A program made the translations under genes and the position numbers. 64,000 bases of DNA from Sclerotiophoma versabilis. Lineage: Eukaryota; Ascomycota; Dothideomycetes; Pleosporales; Didymellaceae. Of this stretch, positions 12,365 to 24,350 are shown piece by piece (positions within the stretch are counted from its first letter, which is position 1; each line of letters starts with the position of its first letter). Under the pieces are notes generated by a model. It searched no databases, was not told where the DNA came from, and worked only from the letters and a program-made list of their open reading frames with translations. The DNA is taken from the NCBI GenBank assembly GCA_012274445.1, contig JAAROD010000033.1, positions 558,001-622,000 of the forward strand, written 5' to 3'.

Positions 12365-12902
12365 TAGGCTAGTAAATAGGTAGAGGTTAGGTAGAGGTTA
12401 AGTAGGTTATATAACCTTCTTCTACTTAACCTTAACCTCTACCTATACTAGTAGCTGCTAAGCAGGTATAGGTTAGGTTAGAGTAGTACTAGCGTAGGTA
12501 GAGGTTAGCTAGAGGTAGCACTAGTATAGGTAGGAGTTAGGTAAGCTTAGTTAGTATATCTTAATTTTAGAATTATTACACAGCTAAGAAGGCCTACTTA
12601 GAATAACTAGAATCTAGCTAGTTAAAAATAGAGTAAAGGTATATATATATATACACTCTAAATTTAGTATTATAAACAGTTATTATAGTACTTTATTATA
12701 GTACTACCTACCTAGGTACTCTAAACCTAACCTCTACCTATACTAGTACTACTCTAACCTAACCTCTACTTACGCTAGTGCTACCCCTACCTAACCTCTA
12801 CCTATAGTAGTACTACTCTAACCTAACCTATACCTATAGCCTATATAACCTTAACCTAACTTCTTCTTAATATTAGGTACTCTAAACTTATTTACTAGCC
12901 TA
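12365..12902 (+). mobile_element. hAT-type MITE copy 1 (RIPped)
   Basis: It starts TAGGCTAGTAAATAGGT and ends with the inverted TTTACTAGCCTA. The 8-bp flanks are GATAGATA (12357-12364) and AATAGATA (12903-12910), an 8-bp target duplication differing by one G/A. The middle matches the 15871-16440 copy, including the block around TAAGCTTAGTTAGTATATCT. There is no coding capacity. The 8-bp duplication and TAGG-x-TGG ends point to the hAT superfamily. Confidence 0.85.
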
Positions 12903-13850
12903 AATAGATAGCTTATATAAAGCACTAACTAGTATAGTAAAAGTAAAAGTAAGAGGCTCTACCTACTATAAGCATTCTAATATTACTAAGATTAGATAAT
13001 AGAGTAGCGTAGTAAAGTATTAAATACTTACTCTTACTATTATAAATAATATCTAGAGCTAATTAGAGTTACTTAGCCTAGGTACCTACCTATAGTAGCT
13101 ATATAAGTATTTAAGTAGGCTACTAAGTACTTAAGAAGAAAGTAAAAGTATAAATAAGTAAGTTATTATATAATAAGATACTTATAGAGTACCTACTAGT
13201 TAGGCTTAGGTTATATTAGAGCCTATTTTTACTTCTAGAGTATCTAGAATAAGAGCTAAATACTTAAGAAAAGCTAAAAGAGCTCTTAAAAAATACACTC
13301 TTAAATTAAGCCTTAGAATAAAGAAATAAGTACTCTAAAAGTAGGTATATCTAGGTATAGATACCTAGAAGGTATATTATATAATAAAGTATATAGATTA
13401 CTACTATAAAGCTTTTTTCTTCCTTTTATACTTTAATTAGGTTACTTTAGTACCTAACTACTAAGTAGCTCTATAGAAGCTTAAAGGCTTACTTAATAAG
13501 GTTATAAGACTAAGTAGGTCTCTAGAAGTATATAAGCTTATTAGGTAAAATTATATAACTTCTAAATTCTCTTTATATATAATTAATATTTTAGATATAG
13601 ATTTAATAGTACTAATTAAATACTATTAATTACCTAAGTATAGTTCTATAAGCGTTTTTATAATAATTATCTACTTTATAGGTATAAGGTGTCTTTCTAT
13701 TAGTTCTCTAATATATTTTATAAACTCTACCTTATCTTATAGGTAGAGTAGATATTAGAAGTTAATAGATTACTTTTATAGAGCTGCTTAACTCTAGTGT
13801 TAATATATTAACGTTATTTAAGAATAACTATGTTTTTTAGCAAGAGCCTA
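12903..13850. other. AT-rich RIPped remnant, no gene; Copia-like LTR end at about 13560-13655
   Basis: This is a TA-rich remnant without a readable frame. Positions 13590-13650 match the last 60 bp of the Copia-C-type LTR (the block AATTAAATACTATTAATTAC followed by CTAAGTATAG), so the 3' half holds an LTR remnant. The rest I cannot assign. Composition turns GC-normal at about 13850. Confidence 0.55.
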
Positions 13851-14658
13851 GTATAAGAATTGTTCTCCTAGCCTTAAACTACCTATCTCTGCAAGGGCTT
13901 CTTTCACTGGCATTGTGGTGTTAAGTTATAGGGGGTGGAAAGTTGGGATGAATTGTGGTGGGGTGGCCCGTTCGCTGACCCGGCCCACGAGGTGCACGGG
14001 CACGGTAGCGGTAGCGGAATATTGCTGTAACTGAACCCAGAAGACACCGGAGCGTACGAGGACAGCCTCATCGCACCCGGTATTATCGACTTTGGCCGTG
14101 TTGGGACCACGCGAAAGCAAAGAGCAGGGCGAACAGAAGATGTTGCAAGAAAGTCCAGATGCGGAAGTCCTTCCAGCCTACGATAGCTGCTCTACGCCTT
14201 GCCGAGGCAATGCAACCTTCACGCGCGTAGCACACATACGCACGCTGGCCATGTCTCAAACGGTGGTTACCGTTCAATCAAAGGTGAATGAACGCCTCAC
14301 TCGCAGCGTGTGGAAGGAAATGGGTCCGAGGAGACGGATATTGAGTACCGGCGAAGCCACGCAATTCTCCAGACACCTGGGCGTTCTATTGGTACCTGTC
14401 TAGCCAGCGTTCTGCTTTCACACCGGTAGTGCAGAGCTAATTACACGATCTACTCTTAGGGTGAGGCCGACCTCCCCACAGTCCTTTTCCGCTGCTGGCA
14501 TTCCCAGTATAACCAGGTTCGTTGTTAGGGTCATTCTGGGCGGTTCGTAGCCATATGCGGCGGTGTCAAACAACTGAAGTTTCTGACTGAGAGCAACGTA
14601 AAAACAATGGAGGCCGGAGTAGCCCTCTTCCTTTGATTCGCACCCACCCACGGCCCAA
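13851..14658. other. GC-normal island, downstream of the nucleotidyltransferase-like gene; no gene supported
   Basis: Composition is balanced and not RIPped. Several overlapping ORFs of 60-103 aa occur on both strands, but none shows a recognisable motif and none excludes the others. The part next to 14658 probably holds the 3' UTR of the neighbouring gene. A small unknown gene cannot be excluded. Confidence 0.5.
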
Positions 14659-15428
14659 CTACTCTGTGAGGCCAATACATTTAAAAGCCTGGTCTCTCGA
14701 TTTGTGATCGCCCTCAAGGAAAGCGTTGATATAGGTCTTGTAATTCCCGGTCAGTCGGCTTTCATCGAAGACGCCGTTTTCGGTGCAGAATTCCAATATG
14801 TAGCTGATCCAGTTCATCCAGTATCCTCCGTACGTGTTCTGGTCTTTCTTTGCGAGCAAAAGCAGTGTCTGAACTAGTTGAGAGACGGTTGGGACGCGCA
14901 CTGGATGCAGATCCTGCTGGAATCGCCCTCTTCTCCCTAGAATGTCTGGTCCGGGTAGTTGATTAGGATCAGATGCTAAAGTTATGCTTTCGCCGTCCAC
15001 GTTTGATAAATCTGGGAGTTGCCACAGAATGTCGGATCTTTTATAAAGGCCCAGCCGTTCGGATTCGGTGATGTGGAGATGGGTATGAGGGGTTGGAGCA
15101 TAGAGAAGTTTCTTGTTGCCGATACAACCTTCTGACTTGCACTTTTTGAAACCGGCACCTTGAAGAGTGTCATAGGCAGCGTCCATGAAATCATCGTCAA
15201 CAACAAAATCGATGCCCTGGGACATGTATTAGAATTGGTCAGCTCAGATTGACGCGAGGTACGTACATTGACTACGGTTGGAATGCCAAAAATAGTTAAC
15301 ATGTAATTACCCCAGAGGACATAGGGAATCTTAGCAGCATCAAGCCTTGCAGCTGCTGATGCAACGAGTCTGTCGTCGAGAGGTGGCAACTCAGAACCGT
15401 CTTGCCCCTTACTGACGTCTTCAGCCAT
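14659..15428 (-). CDS. Nucleotidyltransferase-fold-like hypothetical protein, two exons (239 aa)
   Basis: Exon 1 is 15428-15267 (54 codons from ATG, MAEDVSKGQD) and exon 2 is 15216-14659. The 50-bp intron 15266-15217 starts GTACGT and ends CAG, with CTGAC upstream as a possible branch point. Splicing keeps phase 0 and joins IPTVVN to GIDFVVDD. The segment around residues 36-64 (YVLWGNYMLTIFGIP...GIDFVVDD) resembles the G-G/G-N...D-I-D-F start of nucleotidyltransferase-fold proteins seen in many fungal hypothetical proteins. The usual first acidic residue before I-D is Gly/Asn here, so catalysis is uncertain. The C-terminal half (about 120-239) is helical and aromatic-rich (YGGYWMNWISYI). It is the only host-like gene seen in the window and has no frame damage. 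I infer the fold; function is unknown. Confidence 0.7.
15217..15266 (-). other. Predicted intron (50 bp) of the nucleotidyltransferase-like gene
   Basis: It reads GTACGT...CCCAG on the minus strand. Without removal, exon 1 runs into an unrelated frame. With removal, the hydrophobic beta-strand block IDFVV joins the upstream IFGIPTVV. A 50-bp intron is typical for filamentous ascomycetes. Confidence 0.75.
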
Positions 15429-15862
15429 CGTGGGAGTATTTGAAGTAGCTGATCAATGAGCAGCGATGCAGTCGAGGTCGTTCAAAACTTTGCAGGTGGA
15501 TGTGTTTTGATGCTTTTGTTGAAGGAACGGCGACTGGCAATTAAGCGCCGGCTCCGCAAACGGCGCTACTCGCCAAGCTGCCGCGCCATAGAATTGTCGA
15601 TTATCAAGTGTCAGTCGTTGGTGGTAAAATTTCATATTGCAGGATTGGGAATCTTGCAGTTCGGGAGACAGCAGTGCGACGTGTGAGTCTCGGCAAAGAA
15701 GGAACCTTTGCAACCTTCCCATCCTATTTCAAGGTTCTATTATTTCAAGGTCCTAGTCTTGGAGTCACATACATATTAATATCACGTAACGAATACTTTT
15801 GTCACAGCTTATCACGCAATTAGCATTCTAGCATAACATAATCTTTTGTTAATGTTTTATAA
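15429..15862. other. 5' flank of the nucleotidyltransferase-like gene; no other gene supported
   Basis: GC-normal up to about 15770, then AT-rich. It holds the presumed promoter of the minus-strand gene. Short overlapping ORFs on both strands lack motifs. The 8-bp target site TCTACAAT of the next MITE is at 15863-15870. Confidence 0.5.
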
Positions 15863-15870
15863 TCTACAAT

Positions 15871-16440
15871 TAGGCTGGCAAATGGGTAGGGGTTGGGTAG
15901 GGGTTGGGTAGGTCACATAACCTACCCCTACCCAACCCTGACCCCTACCCACGCTAGTGGCTGCTAAGCGGGTATAGGTTGGGTCGGGGTAGCACTAGTG
16001 TGGGTAGGGGTTGGGTAGGGGTAGCACTAGCGTGGGTAGGGGTTGGGTAAGCTTAGTTAGTATATCTTAATTTCGGAATTATCACACAGCCAAGAAGGCC
16101 TACTTAGAACAACTGGAATTTAGCTAGTTGAAAACAGGGTAAAGGTATACGTGTACATGCACCCTAAATTCGGTATTATAGACAGTTATTACAGTACTTT
16201 ATCATAGTACTACCCACCTGGGTACCCTGAGCCCAACCCCTACCTACGCTAGTGCTACCCCAACCCAACCCCTACCCACGCTAGTGCTACCCCTACTTAA
16301 CCTCTACCTACGCTAGTGCTACCCCGACCCAACCCATACCCACGCTAGAGGTACCCTGACCCAACCTATACCCGTGGCCCGTGCGACTCCAACCCAACCT
16401 CTACCCAACGTTGGGTACCCTAAACCTATTTACCAGCCTA
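15871..16440 (+). mobile_element. hAT-type MITE copy 2, least RIPped, G-quadruplex-prone ends
   Basis: Ends are TAGGCTGGCAAATGGGT and the inverted TATTTACCAGCCTA. The flanks are a perfect 8-bp target duplication TCTACAAT at 15863-15870 and 16441-16448. Inside are arrays built from GGGTAGGGGTTGGG-type units and from C-rich units around ACGCTAGTGCTACCCC, flanking a unique middle of about 200 bp (16045-16240). There is no ORF, so it must be mobilised in trans by a hAT transposase. It borders the gene island and keeps far more C and G than copies 1 and 3. Confidence 0.9.
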
Positions 16441-16448
16441 TCTACAAT

Positions 16449-16545
16449 ACGTGTTATAGTATCTTATTACTAGTAAAATAAAAGTTAAGATCTTTATAAT
16501 AGATTACCTATTATTACTGTTTAATTATCTTTAGTAATAATAATA
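16449..16545. other. AT-rich spacer, nothing recognised
   Basis: No frame, repeat or element end was found. It ends in TA, which serves as the target dinucleotide of pogo element P1. Confidence 0.6.
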
Positions 16546-16589
16546 ACGTACCTTATAGGCAAGCAGTGCACACAGGTAAGTAGTGTACT
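16546..16589 (-). mobile_element. Pogo-type transposon P1, terminal inverted repeat (outer fragment)
   Basis: It starts ACGTACCTTATAGGCAAG after TA, matching both ends of P3 (27453 and 29318, where RIP gives ATATACC). P1 is cut by Copia-C at GTACT (16585-16589) and resumes at GCACT (24176-24180). Confidence 0.8.
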
Positions 16590-16858
16590 TATTGCGTAAT
16601 TAAGCTGCTTAGTTAGTTGTATAGAGATTAATTAGCCTAGAGAATCGGCTATAAGCCGCTCTAGAGCTAACTAGAAGCTTATTATATTAGTATAATAGTA
16701 ATAAGCAACCCTAATAGTAAGTAGGAGCTTACTTTAGATAGGTTATATAACCTATATAGATTTCCTATATATATAATAAACAGCTTTTATTTAATCTTAG
16801 ATAGGCACTAATTAAATACTTTTAATTACCTAAGTATAGTCCTTTAAGCTTAATTATA
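16590..16858 (+). repeat. Copia-C 5' LTR
   Basis: 269 bp, at a constant offset of 7317 bp from the 3' LTR over its whole length. It begins TATTGCGTAATT (3' copy TATTATATAATT) and ends TTAATTATA (3' copy TTAATTACA), consistent with original TG...CA ends. Confidence 0.88.
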
Positions 16859-17559
16859 GTTATAAGCCTAGCTTTCTAAGAATAGTAGATTTCTCTGTAT
16901 ACTTAGCTAAATAGAGCTTATTAGACGTAGCTTAACTACTCTAATTAAACCTAAATTCTTAGTAACTATAAATTACTACTATAAGTAAGCTAGTTAACTA
17001 TAGCTTATAAGCTTAATTAACTATCCCTGCAGGCACCTTCTAACTAAAGTCTTAAACTAACTAGCCTAATTAGAATATACAGCTTATATAGCACACTAAG
17101 CTATATAATATATAGAATCTAGTTAACCTAGATACTCTAGATACTTCTAGTATATATAAGAGAGCTTCTTAGCTACTACTAGGTAGCTTAGAGGATTTCT
17201 TTAGAGCTTCTAAATAACTAGCAGGAAGCTTAATATTTAATAAGAGGCCCCTAGTACACTTAACCTAAAGTTAATTAATATAGCTAATTAATATGCGTAT
17301 ACCTTATAGCACTCTAACTCTAATAAGTACTAAAGTATATAACTAGAAGCTTACTAAGTACAGGATTAAATTAAGTAAGTAGGTAGCTAGAGCTAAGCAC
17401 CTTTAGAAGCTATAAAACTAGGTTAATACTACTATATTCTTATTAATTATATTACTAGTAATAGTATAGCTTATTTTAGGTAATAGTATAACTCTATAAT
17501 TACTTATCTAGGCCCTAAGAGAGGAGCTTACTTCTACCTTACTTAGTACTAAGAACTAA

Positions 17560-20500
17560 GTATAAGCTAAGTATAGAGCTTACTTTAGAGCTGCTAAGTA
17601 GAAATAAGCTGCTCTATAAGACTAGTACTAGAAGTAGTTATACTTCTATATAAGAGCTAAGGCTTATAAGCTTATAGAGGTTAATAGGAAGCTTACTATC
17701 TAGGACTTCTTAGATATATTAAGCTATAAGATTACCTCTAAATAGGCCTATACTATATACTAAAGAATTATCTTAGATACTATTCTAGAGCTTAAAACGC
17801 TTACTTTAGACTAAGTAAGTAGGGTCTTTAGTAGCCTAATATATAAGCATATAATAAGAGTAGAGAAGAATACTTCTAGTGTGTTTACTACTTTTAGTAA
17901 CTACTTAGATATTACCTAAAGTGCTTCTACTAGTAACTTAAGCTGCTTAGCTATAGGTAATAGCTATAAATACTCTTATAAGAAAAAAGAAAACACCTAT
18001 AGGTAGAAGGTAACTAAATACTAAGTACTAGAGATAGTAGTAAGAGGCTTATCTATATCTTCTTACTATCTTAAGAAATTATACTGCTAGAATATACTTT
18101 AGAAGCTTAACTCTAATAACTTTAAGAACCTAAAAAAGTTAATTAAGTAACTTAGCTAGTACTTATAAGCTCTCTACGCTATTATAGTAGGTAGTGCACC
18201 TTAACCTATAAGTAGAATGCCTAAAGCTAAGTTCCTAAGTAATGTTTAAGCAGCTCTTATTAACCTAAAGATAATAATAAGACTCTTAATAAACTTAGGG
18301 GTAGAGAAGAAGCTAAAGGTCTATAACCTTATAGACTTTAATACCTATCCCCTATTAAAGAGTATAATTTTAGATAATAGAGCTACTACTTACCTAGTTA
18401 ATAGCGTAGATAAGCTTATACCTAGCACCTTTATACTAGCTACTTTAATAGATATAGTAGAAGTAGGTACCTAAGCGTTCTCTATTATAGGCTAAGAAGC
18501 TTATTTATTTAAGAACACCCTCTATAGAAGGCACAGCCTAAATATAAAAGACCTACTTCTTTAGAATATTATTATAGTAGAAGAATTCTATATTAATATA
18601 ATCTTAGAAGCTTAATTATAGAAAAAAGAGGTATAGTACCTAGGCCTTAATAGTACTCTCTAAGTTAGTTATATTAAAGATCTAAATAGGAGTATTGTGT
18701 ATACTACCCTATAGTATGCTTATAACCTTACTTTCTTTAAATATAAGCTACTATTATACTACTTTCTAAGTCTATTAAACGTAGTAATAATAAAATACTT
18801 ATATAACTTATATCCTAGGAGCTTAATAGAGCAGCTATAGTATACCTAAGCTAAATATCTAGGCCTAGAAGCTCTTTAAGTACTTATATAGCGTGCGCGT
18901 AGTATATATATAAGTAGAATACTTTAAAAGAACTATAAGGTGTGTATAACTATATATACTAAGTAGGTTATTTTATAGAGACCTTATAAGAAGCCTGCTT
19001 AGCTATTCTAGAGAATTAGATAGGACCTATATAATATACTTCTAGGTAGAGGTAGTAAACTATAGATACTTTTAATTAAGAAGTACTATAGTAGGAAGCT
19101 CTTTGTGTATATACTGTAAGAAAAGACTTAGATTAAGATTTTATATACTCTAACTAATTTCTTAAGCTAGGTAGCTACCTAGTATAAGCTCTATATCTAT
19201 AAAATAAGCTAGAATAATAATACTACTACCTTACTATAGTAAGCGAGCTTTTTATATAAATACTAGGCGCTTAAAGTAGAAATTAATATTAAATAGGTCC
19301 TGCTATATATATATAAGCTAAATAGAGCTACTAAAAGAAGAGGCTAAGAAATTATTACTAAGTCTATTAAGATAAGAAGTAGCTTAAACTTACCTAAGAA
19401 GCTCTAGCCTAAAGTAGTTGTAGTAGTAGCCTAGCTTTATAATATAAGCCTGTTATATATAAATAAGCTTTAGAGTTTAAATAAGTAGCTTAACTAGTAG
19501 TTTATATAATACTTCTACTAGTACTAACCTAAGTAGGTAAGAGTAGTTATAGCTAATCTAAGACCTAATTAGAGTAGAATATACGCATACAGCTACTATA
19601 CCTACTTCTTAAATAGAGAATAAGCAGCTAGGTATAATTAGAGAGGCTTTAAAGTTGCTCTAAGAGGCTATATTTAGTATTTAGTAGGCTACTAAGCTAC
19701 TAATATCTATAGAATATAGGTACTCTAACTTAACTAGGTAATTATAATATATAATATAACCTTTAATAAGAAGCTCTTTTATAGTAGAGATAAGTTAGAT
19801 ACTATTCTAGTATTAGAAGTAACTACTATAATTAAGATACTTTATAAAACTAGTAAAATTTTATATATAAGAGATATAATTAAGCTCTCTAGTATAGAGA
19901 GAGAAGATCTATTACTTAACTTACCTACTAAGTAATAGCTTAGAAGTAAACCTCTAGAGGGAAGTTAGTTACTAGAAGGCTAGTCTAGTACTAATTAAGC
20001 TTCTAAAGATAAGACTATATAATTAGTTAGCTTAGCTAGTAAACTAATAGAAATTTATATAGAGTAATAAGATATAGGTCTACTTTTACCTAATTCTATA
20101 CCTAAGCCTAATAATAAGTAGCTTAGTAATAATCTAGAGGCTTCTTATATAGAGACTCTATCTAGTAACTTATAGAAAGTGCACTCTACTATTAAAGAAG
20201 AGAGCTTACTAGTAGGTATTAAGAATTATAATAATCTACCTATTAGACTTAGCTCTCTAATTATCCTTATACTATCTTAGAGAGTAATAGTAGTAGATTA
20301 ACTAAGTATAAGAAGTATAGAAAGGTGCAGAGGCACAGGCATAGCTATTAGGTTAAGCTGTTAGCTCTATAACTAATAGTGTAATAAGCTTAGAGAAGAT
20401 AATAAAGTAGCTAATAGAGTAGGCCTATATACTATAATTAGCTTAATTTAATTAGTAGAGTATTTATAGATACTTAAACTTCTATTTAAGTATATAGAAA

Positions 20501-22150
20501 GGTATAAGAAGCTTAGAAGAAACCTAATTACTATATATATAGTTATTAATGCCTTAGCTCTATAGGCTAAAAGATTAGTTACTTAAATTAAGCAGTATAT
20601 ATACTATAATAAGCTTCTTCTACTCCCTAATAAATAGAAGGAGCTTATATACTACCTACTAGGTGCTCTATTTTACTAGGTATATAAGAAAAAGATATTA
20701 ATACTTATTAAAAAGTATATATAGAAAGAAATTAACTAACTAAGCAGCTTAGATAGGCCTTTACTACTTAAATAGGTCTTTATATATAAGTTTAACTAAG
20801 ATAGATAGTTTATAAAATATAAAGCTAGAATTTATATACGCAGAGACCTATAGGCTAAGAATTTAATTAAGTTAACTTATACTATAATACTTACTGCGTA
20901 ATCTTTTTATACTATAGTAGTAATAGCTATATAGTTTAACCTTAAGCTATATTAGTATAATATAGTAGGCGTGTTCTTTAATATAAGCTGCTAGAACTAG
21001 CCTTAGGTACTCTATAAGCTGCCTAATAGGTTTAAGAAACCTAATTAAGTAGTCTGCTTACTATAAGCTCTATATAGACTATGTAATTTACTAGTCTTAT
21101 AGTATAAGAAGCTATCTAGCATACTCTAGGCGCTTAGTTTAAAGTTATTAAAGAAAGAGCCTTACCTCTTCTTTAATAATAAGTAAAGAATAGTCCTACT
21201 TTTCTATATAGATAATATTCTTCTAGTATATTATAAAGATAATTAAGCTACTATAGAGTAGCTAATAAGCTTACTTATAAGTAAATATTAGATTAAAGAT
21301 TATAGAGCTGCTAAATAGTTTCTTAGAGTTTAAATTATCTAGAATTAAGCTGCTTATACTATTATACTTACATACAACTCCTATATTAAGAAGCTTACTT
21401 CTAAATTTAAGGTTAAAGATAAGAGGTTGTTTCTAAGTACCTTCTTTCTAATAACTAAGCTCCCTAGGTATAAGAGAGAAGCTTTAAAATAGAAGATTAA
21501 AGCCTATTAGAAGTATATTAGGTCTATTCTATATATAGCTATTATAATCTGTCTAGATATAGCTTATACTACATCTTAACTATTCTATTATCTAACTAAC
21601 TTAGAAGCTGCTTACTTTAAGGTAGTAGCTTAGGTTCTTAGCTACTTATATAGGACTAAGCACCTAGGTATAAGGTATAGAGCTTATTCTAGAAGCTAGT
21701 TATTTATATATAGTAATACTTTATTTACTAATAATAGTTTAACCTATTAATTTTCTTAGAGCTATATTATATAGCTCTTTAGAGGTCTAATTATATAGAA
21801 GGCAGCTTAATAAGCTATAGTAACTACTTTAACTACTAAGGCAGAATTACTAGCTTTAGAGTATATAGCTAAGAAGAGTATAGCTCTAAAATAATTTCTC
21901 TACAAACTATAACTTAACTTAGGTATAGTATAGGAGATCTTTTATAATAACTAGTAGACTATTTAGCTAGTAGTTAAAGAGAGTAAGTAACTTACTACCT
22001 AGCTGCGCTATATAGATATATAAAATATATAGTTAAAATAAGAGCATACTAAGAGTACCTTTACTATTACCTATATAAAGACTAATAAAATACTAGCTAA
22101 TAAGCTTATAAAAGCGCTGCCTAGGTAAGCCTATAAGCGCTTTTTAGACT
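17560..22150 (+). pseudogene. Copia-C gag-pol remnant
   Basis: The protease block ILDNRATTYLVNS is at 18364-18405. The RT entry resembling KWVFIYKFN...KYKARIYIRRDL is near 20770-20850. The RT catalytic box is near 21205-21216, Y-I-D-N (family Y-V-D-D, one Asp-to-Asn). The RNase H block TKAELLALEYIAKK is near 21835-21880, and the C-terminal KTNKILANKLIKALP is near 22078-22120. Stops are frequent. It is closely related to Copia-A and Copia-B. Confidence 0.85.
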
Positions 22151-22159
22151 ATTTAAACC

Positions 22160-23906
22160 TATTTAATATCTGCTTAGATATAGATAGAGGGCAGTATACT
22201 AATTAGATAATAAGATTAAACTAAGAAAATAAAGTAATTAATAGTAACGTTTTACAGCTAAATAAGCAGCTTAATAGGTAATAATAAGCTTATTATAAGT
22301 TAGGATAAGTTATATAAGTTATAGTCCTATAAATAAAAGCTTATTAATAGAGAAATAAAAGATTAATTTCTTAACTAACTAGAGAGGATACTCTTTTTTC
22401 TAGAGAAAAACCTAGGCTAATCTTGCTAAACTACTAGAGGCAGCTTATTAGAGCGCACTACTAGTAGCTAATAAGCTTAACCTCTAAACTACTTCTACTA
22501 GAGAATCTAGAGCCTTTATATATTAATCTTGCTATTATTAAAAAGCCTCTTTATTACCTAGTAGGTAATATATAGCTTAGTTACACGCTATAAGCTTATT
22601 AGCTACTAAAGATAAATTATAAGTAGAAATAAGTTACTTATACTAGTAGTAACTCTACTATTAAGCCTAAGCTTATTATATAGCTTAACTCTAATAGGCT
22701 TAAGAAAGGCAGGACTAAGAATAAGCTATTAGACAACTATTTATAAGCTTATTTTTAGAGATTACCTATAGCTTATAGTATAAGTGCCTAGCAGCGCAGT
22801 AAAAATATCTTTTAGCCTATTAGCTGCCTAGCTAATTATAGTAAAGAGCAGCTGTACTGCTTATTAGCAGTATAGCTATATAACCTCTATAGAGGGTAGT
22901 ATAGAAAGCACTCTTCTAGTAGAGAATAGAGATAGTAGAGTTATTATTATTATTACTACTACTAGTGCTAGTACTAGTAGTAGTTATAGTAGTAGAGATA
23001 AAGTTAGAGACTCTAACAGAGCTTCTAGGGCTAGTAGAAGAAGCTTAGTTAGCTAAAGCTAAGCTAGCTAGGTAAGTAAGCAGCTTATAGGTAGTAGTAG
23101 CAGCGTAGATAGAGGTAAGGTAGGTAGTAATAGTAGTAGTAGTGCGCGCTTTACGCTAGGCTTTTAATTGTTTTTAAATAAAAGTTAGCTAAAGGTTTAA
23201 AAAGAGCTATAGAAAAGATAAAGAGAAGCTTGTTTAGATGCTGCCTAACTACTATAAGATATAAAAAGAACCTCTAATTAGACTAATTAGGCTAAAAGAC
23301 TAATAAATAAGTAAATAAAGTACTAATAAGTTACTTAAAACGTAATTTAGGTATACTTATAGCTATTTTAGATATAGACTTAGAGATTATTAAAATAGAG
23401 GGGGGACCTGCTTATATAGCTAATAGAGCTAGTAAAGGTTAAGCCTATAGCGCGCAACCTTTACTGTAGACACTAGCCTCTAGCTGCTACCTAGTTAGCT
23501 ATCTAAATTATTTACTATAACTCTTACTATACTAGAAACAAGCTTAAAACTAACTGTTTAGACGCTTATTTAGCCCTGCTACTAAAGAAGGTACTACTAA
23601 CTAAGCCTAGAAGTAACCTATACGCAATTAAGCAGCTTAGATAGAGTAAAAAACCTATAAATAAGCTGCCTACTAGACTATAAGAAGCTCTTTTAGCTAT
23701 AGTACTATAGTACTAAGGTATAGAAGGATATAAGATAGGATTAAAGGACTAGAAATATTTAAAAAGATTAACTAAGAGGTAACTTAGGTGCTTAGACTCC
23801 TATTTAACTCTATATTTTAGACCTATACTACTAGAAAACTACTAAATAAGCTACTTAACTATAATTTAGCTACTCTCTTATTAAATTAGAAAATAACTAG
23901 AGAGTA
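22160..23906 (+). pseudogene. Copia-C 3' accessory region, unknown
   Basis: This 1.7-kb stretch between pol and the 3' LTR corresponds to the same region in Copia-A and Copia-B. It includes a triplet-repeat segment (22945-23160), a KVS block near 23172 and an acidic end near 23345-23400 resembling DIDLEIIKIE. No family is recognised and no intact frame remains. Confidence 0.4.
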
Positions 23907-24175
23907 TATTATATAATTAAGCTACTTAGTTAGTTATATAGAGATTAATTAGCCTAGAGAATTAGCTGTAAGCTACTCTAGAGCTAACTAGAAGCTTATT
24001 ATATTAGTATAATAGTAATAAGTAACTCTAATAGTAAGAAGAAGCTTACTTTAGATAGGTTATATAACCTACACAGATTTTCTATATATATAATAGACAG
24101 CTTTTATCTAATCTTAGATAGGCACTAACTAAATACTATTAATTACCTAAGTATAGTCCTTTAAGCTTAATTACA
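23907..24175 (+). repeat. Copia-C 3' LTR
   Basis: Same length as the 5' LTR (269 bp), ending TTAATTACA and followed by the target duplication GCACT. Confidence 0.88.
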
Positions 24176-24350
24176 GCACTTTTACTAAGACTATACTAAA
24201 ACTAGCTCTATTATAGCCTATAACAACCTACTTTAGCACTGCATAGAGTAGAATAACCTATAATATTACTTAGAAACCTCTTCTACTTTATTCTTATATA
24301 TTTGCATATTATGCCTAGTCTCTCTATACTATCTATAGTATTATTAGAAG
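24176..24350 (-). mobile_element. Pogo-type transposon P1, continuation
   Basis: It matches the reverse complement of the right end of P3 (about 29093-29265), including the blocks CTTTTACTAAGACTATACT and CTTAGAAACCTCTTCTACT (diverged). Joined with 16546-16589 it restores one transposon end. It is interrupted at 24351 by a hAT MITE. Confidence 0.75.

Larger units (their letters stand above)
16590..24175 (+). mobile_element. Copia-C, complete RIPped Ty1/Copia retrotransposon inserted in P1
   Basis: LTRs 16590-16858 and 23907-24175 are both 269 bp and colinear. The target duplication is GTACT (16585-16589) and GCACT (24176-24180), differing by one C/T. The primer-binding site GTTATAAGCCTAGC starts at 16859. 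The order is gag, protease, integrase, RT, RNase H, then a 3' accessory region (about 22.2-23.9 kb) with triplet repeats near 22945-23160. All frames are destroyed by RIP. Confidence 0.92.

Noticed and set aside
14092..14403. 103-codon + strand ORF in the GC island
   Set aside because: No motif, overlaps other ORFs of similar length on the other strand, and lies in the presumed 3' region of the gene; kept only as a possibility.
14659..15225. Single-exon 188-aa protein starting at 15225
   Set aside because: Its first three codons belong to the predicted intron end (ATG TCC CAG); splicing to the upstream exon gives a better continuous fold.
15884..16030. GGGTTGGGTAGGGG tracts considered as internal telomere repeats
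   Set aside because: The units are not TTAGGG, are mixed with GCACTAGCGTG spacers, recur in three MITEs and lie within defined TIR ends and 8-bp duplications.
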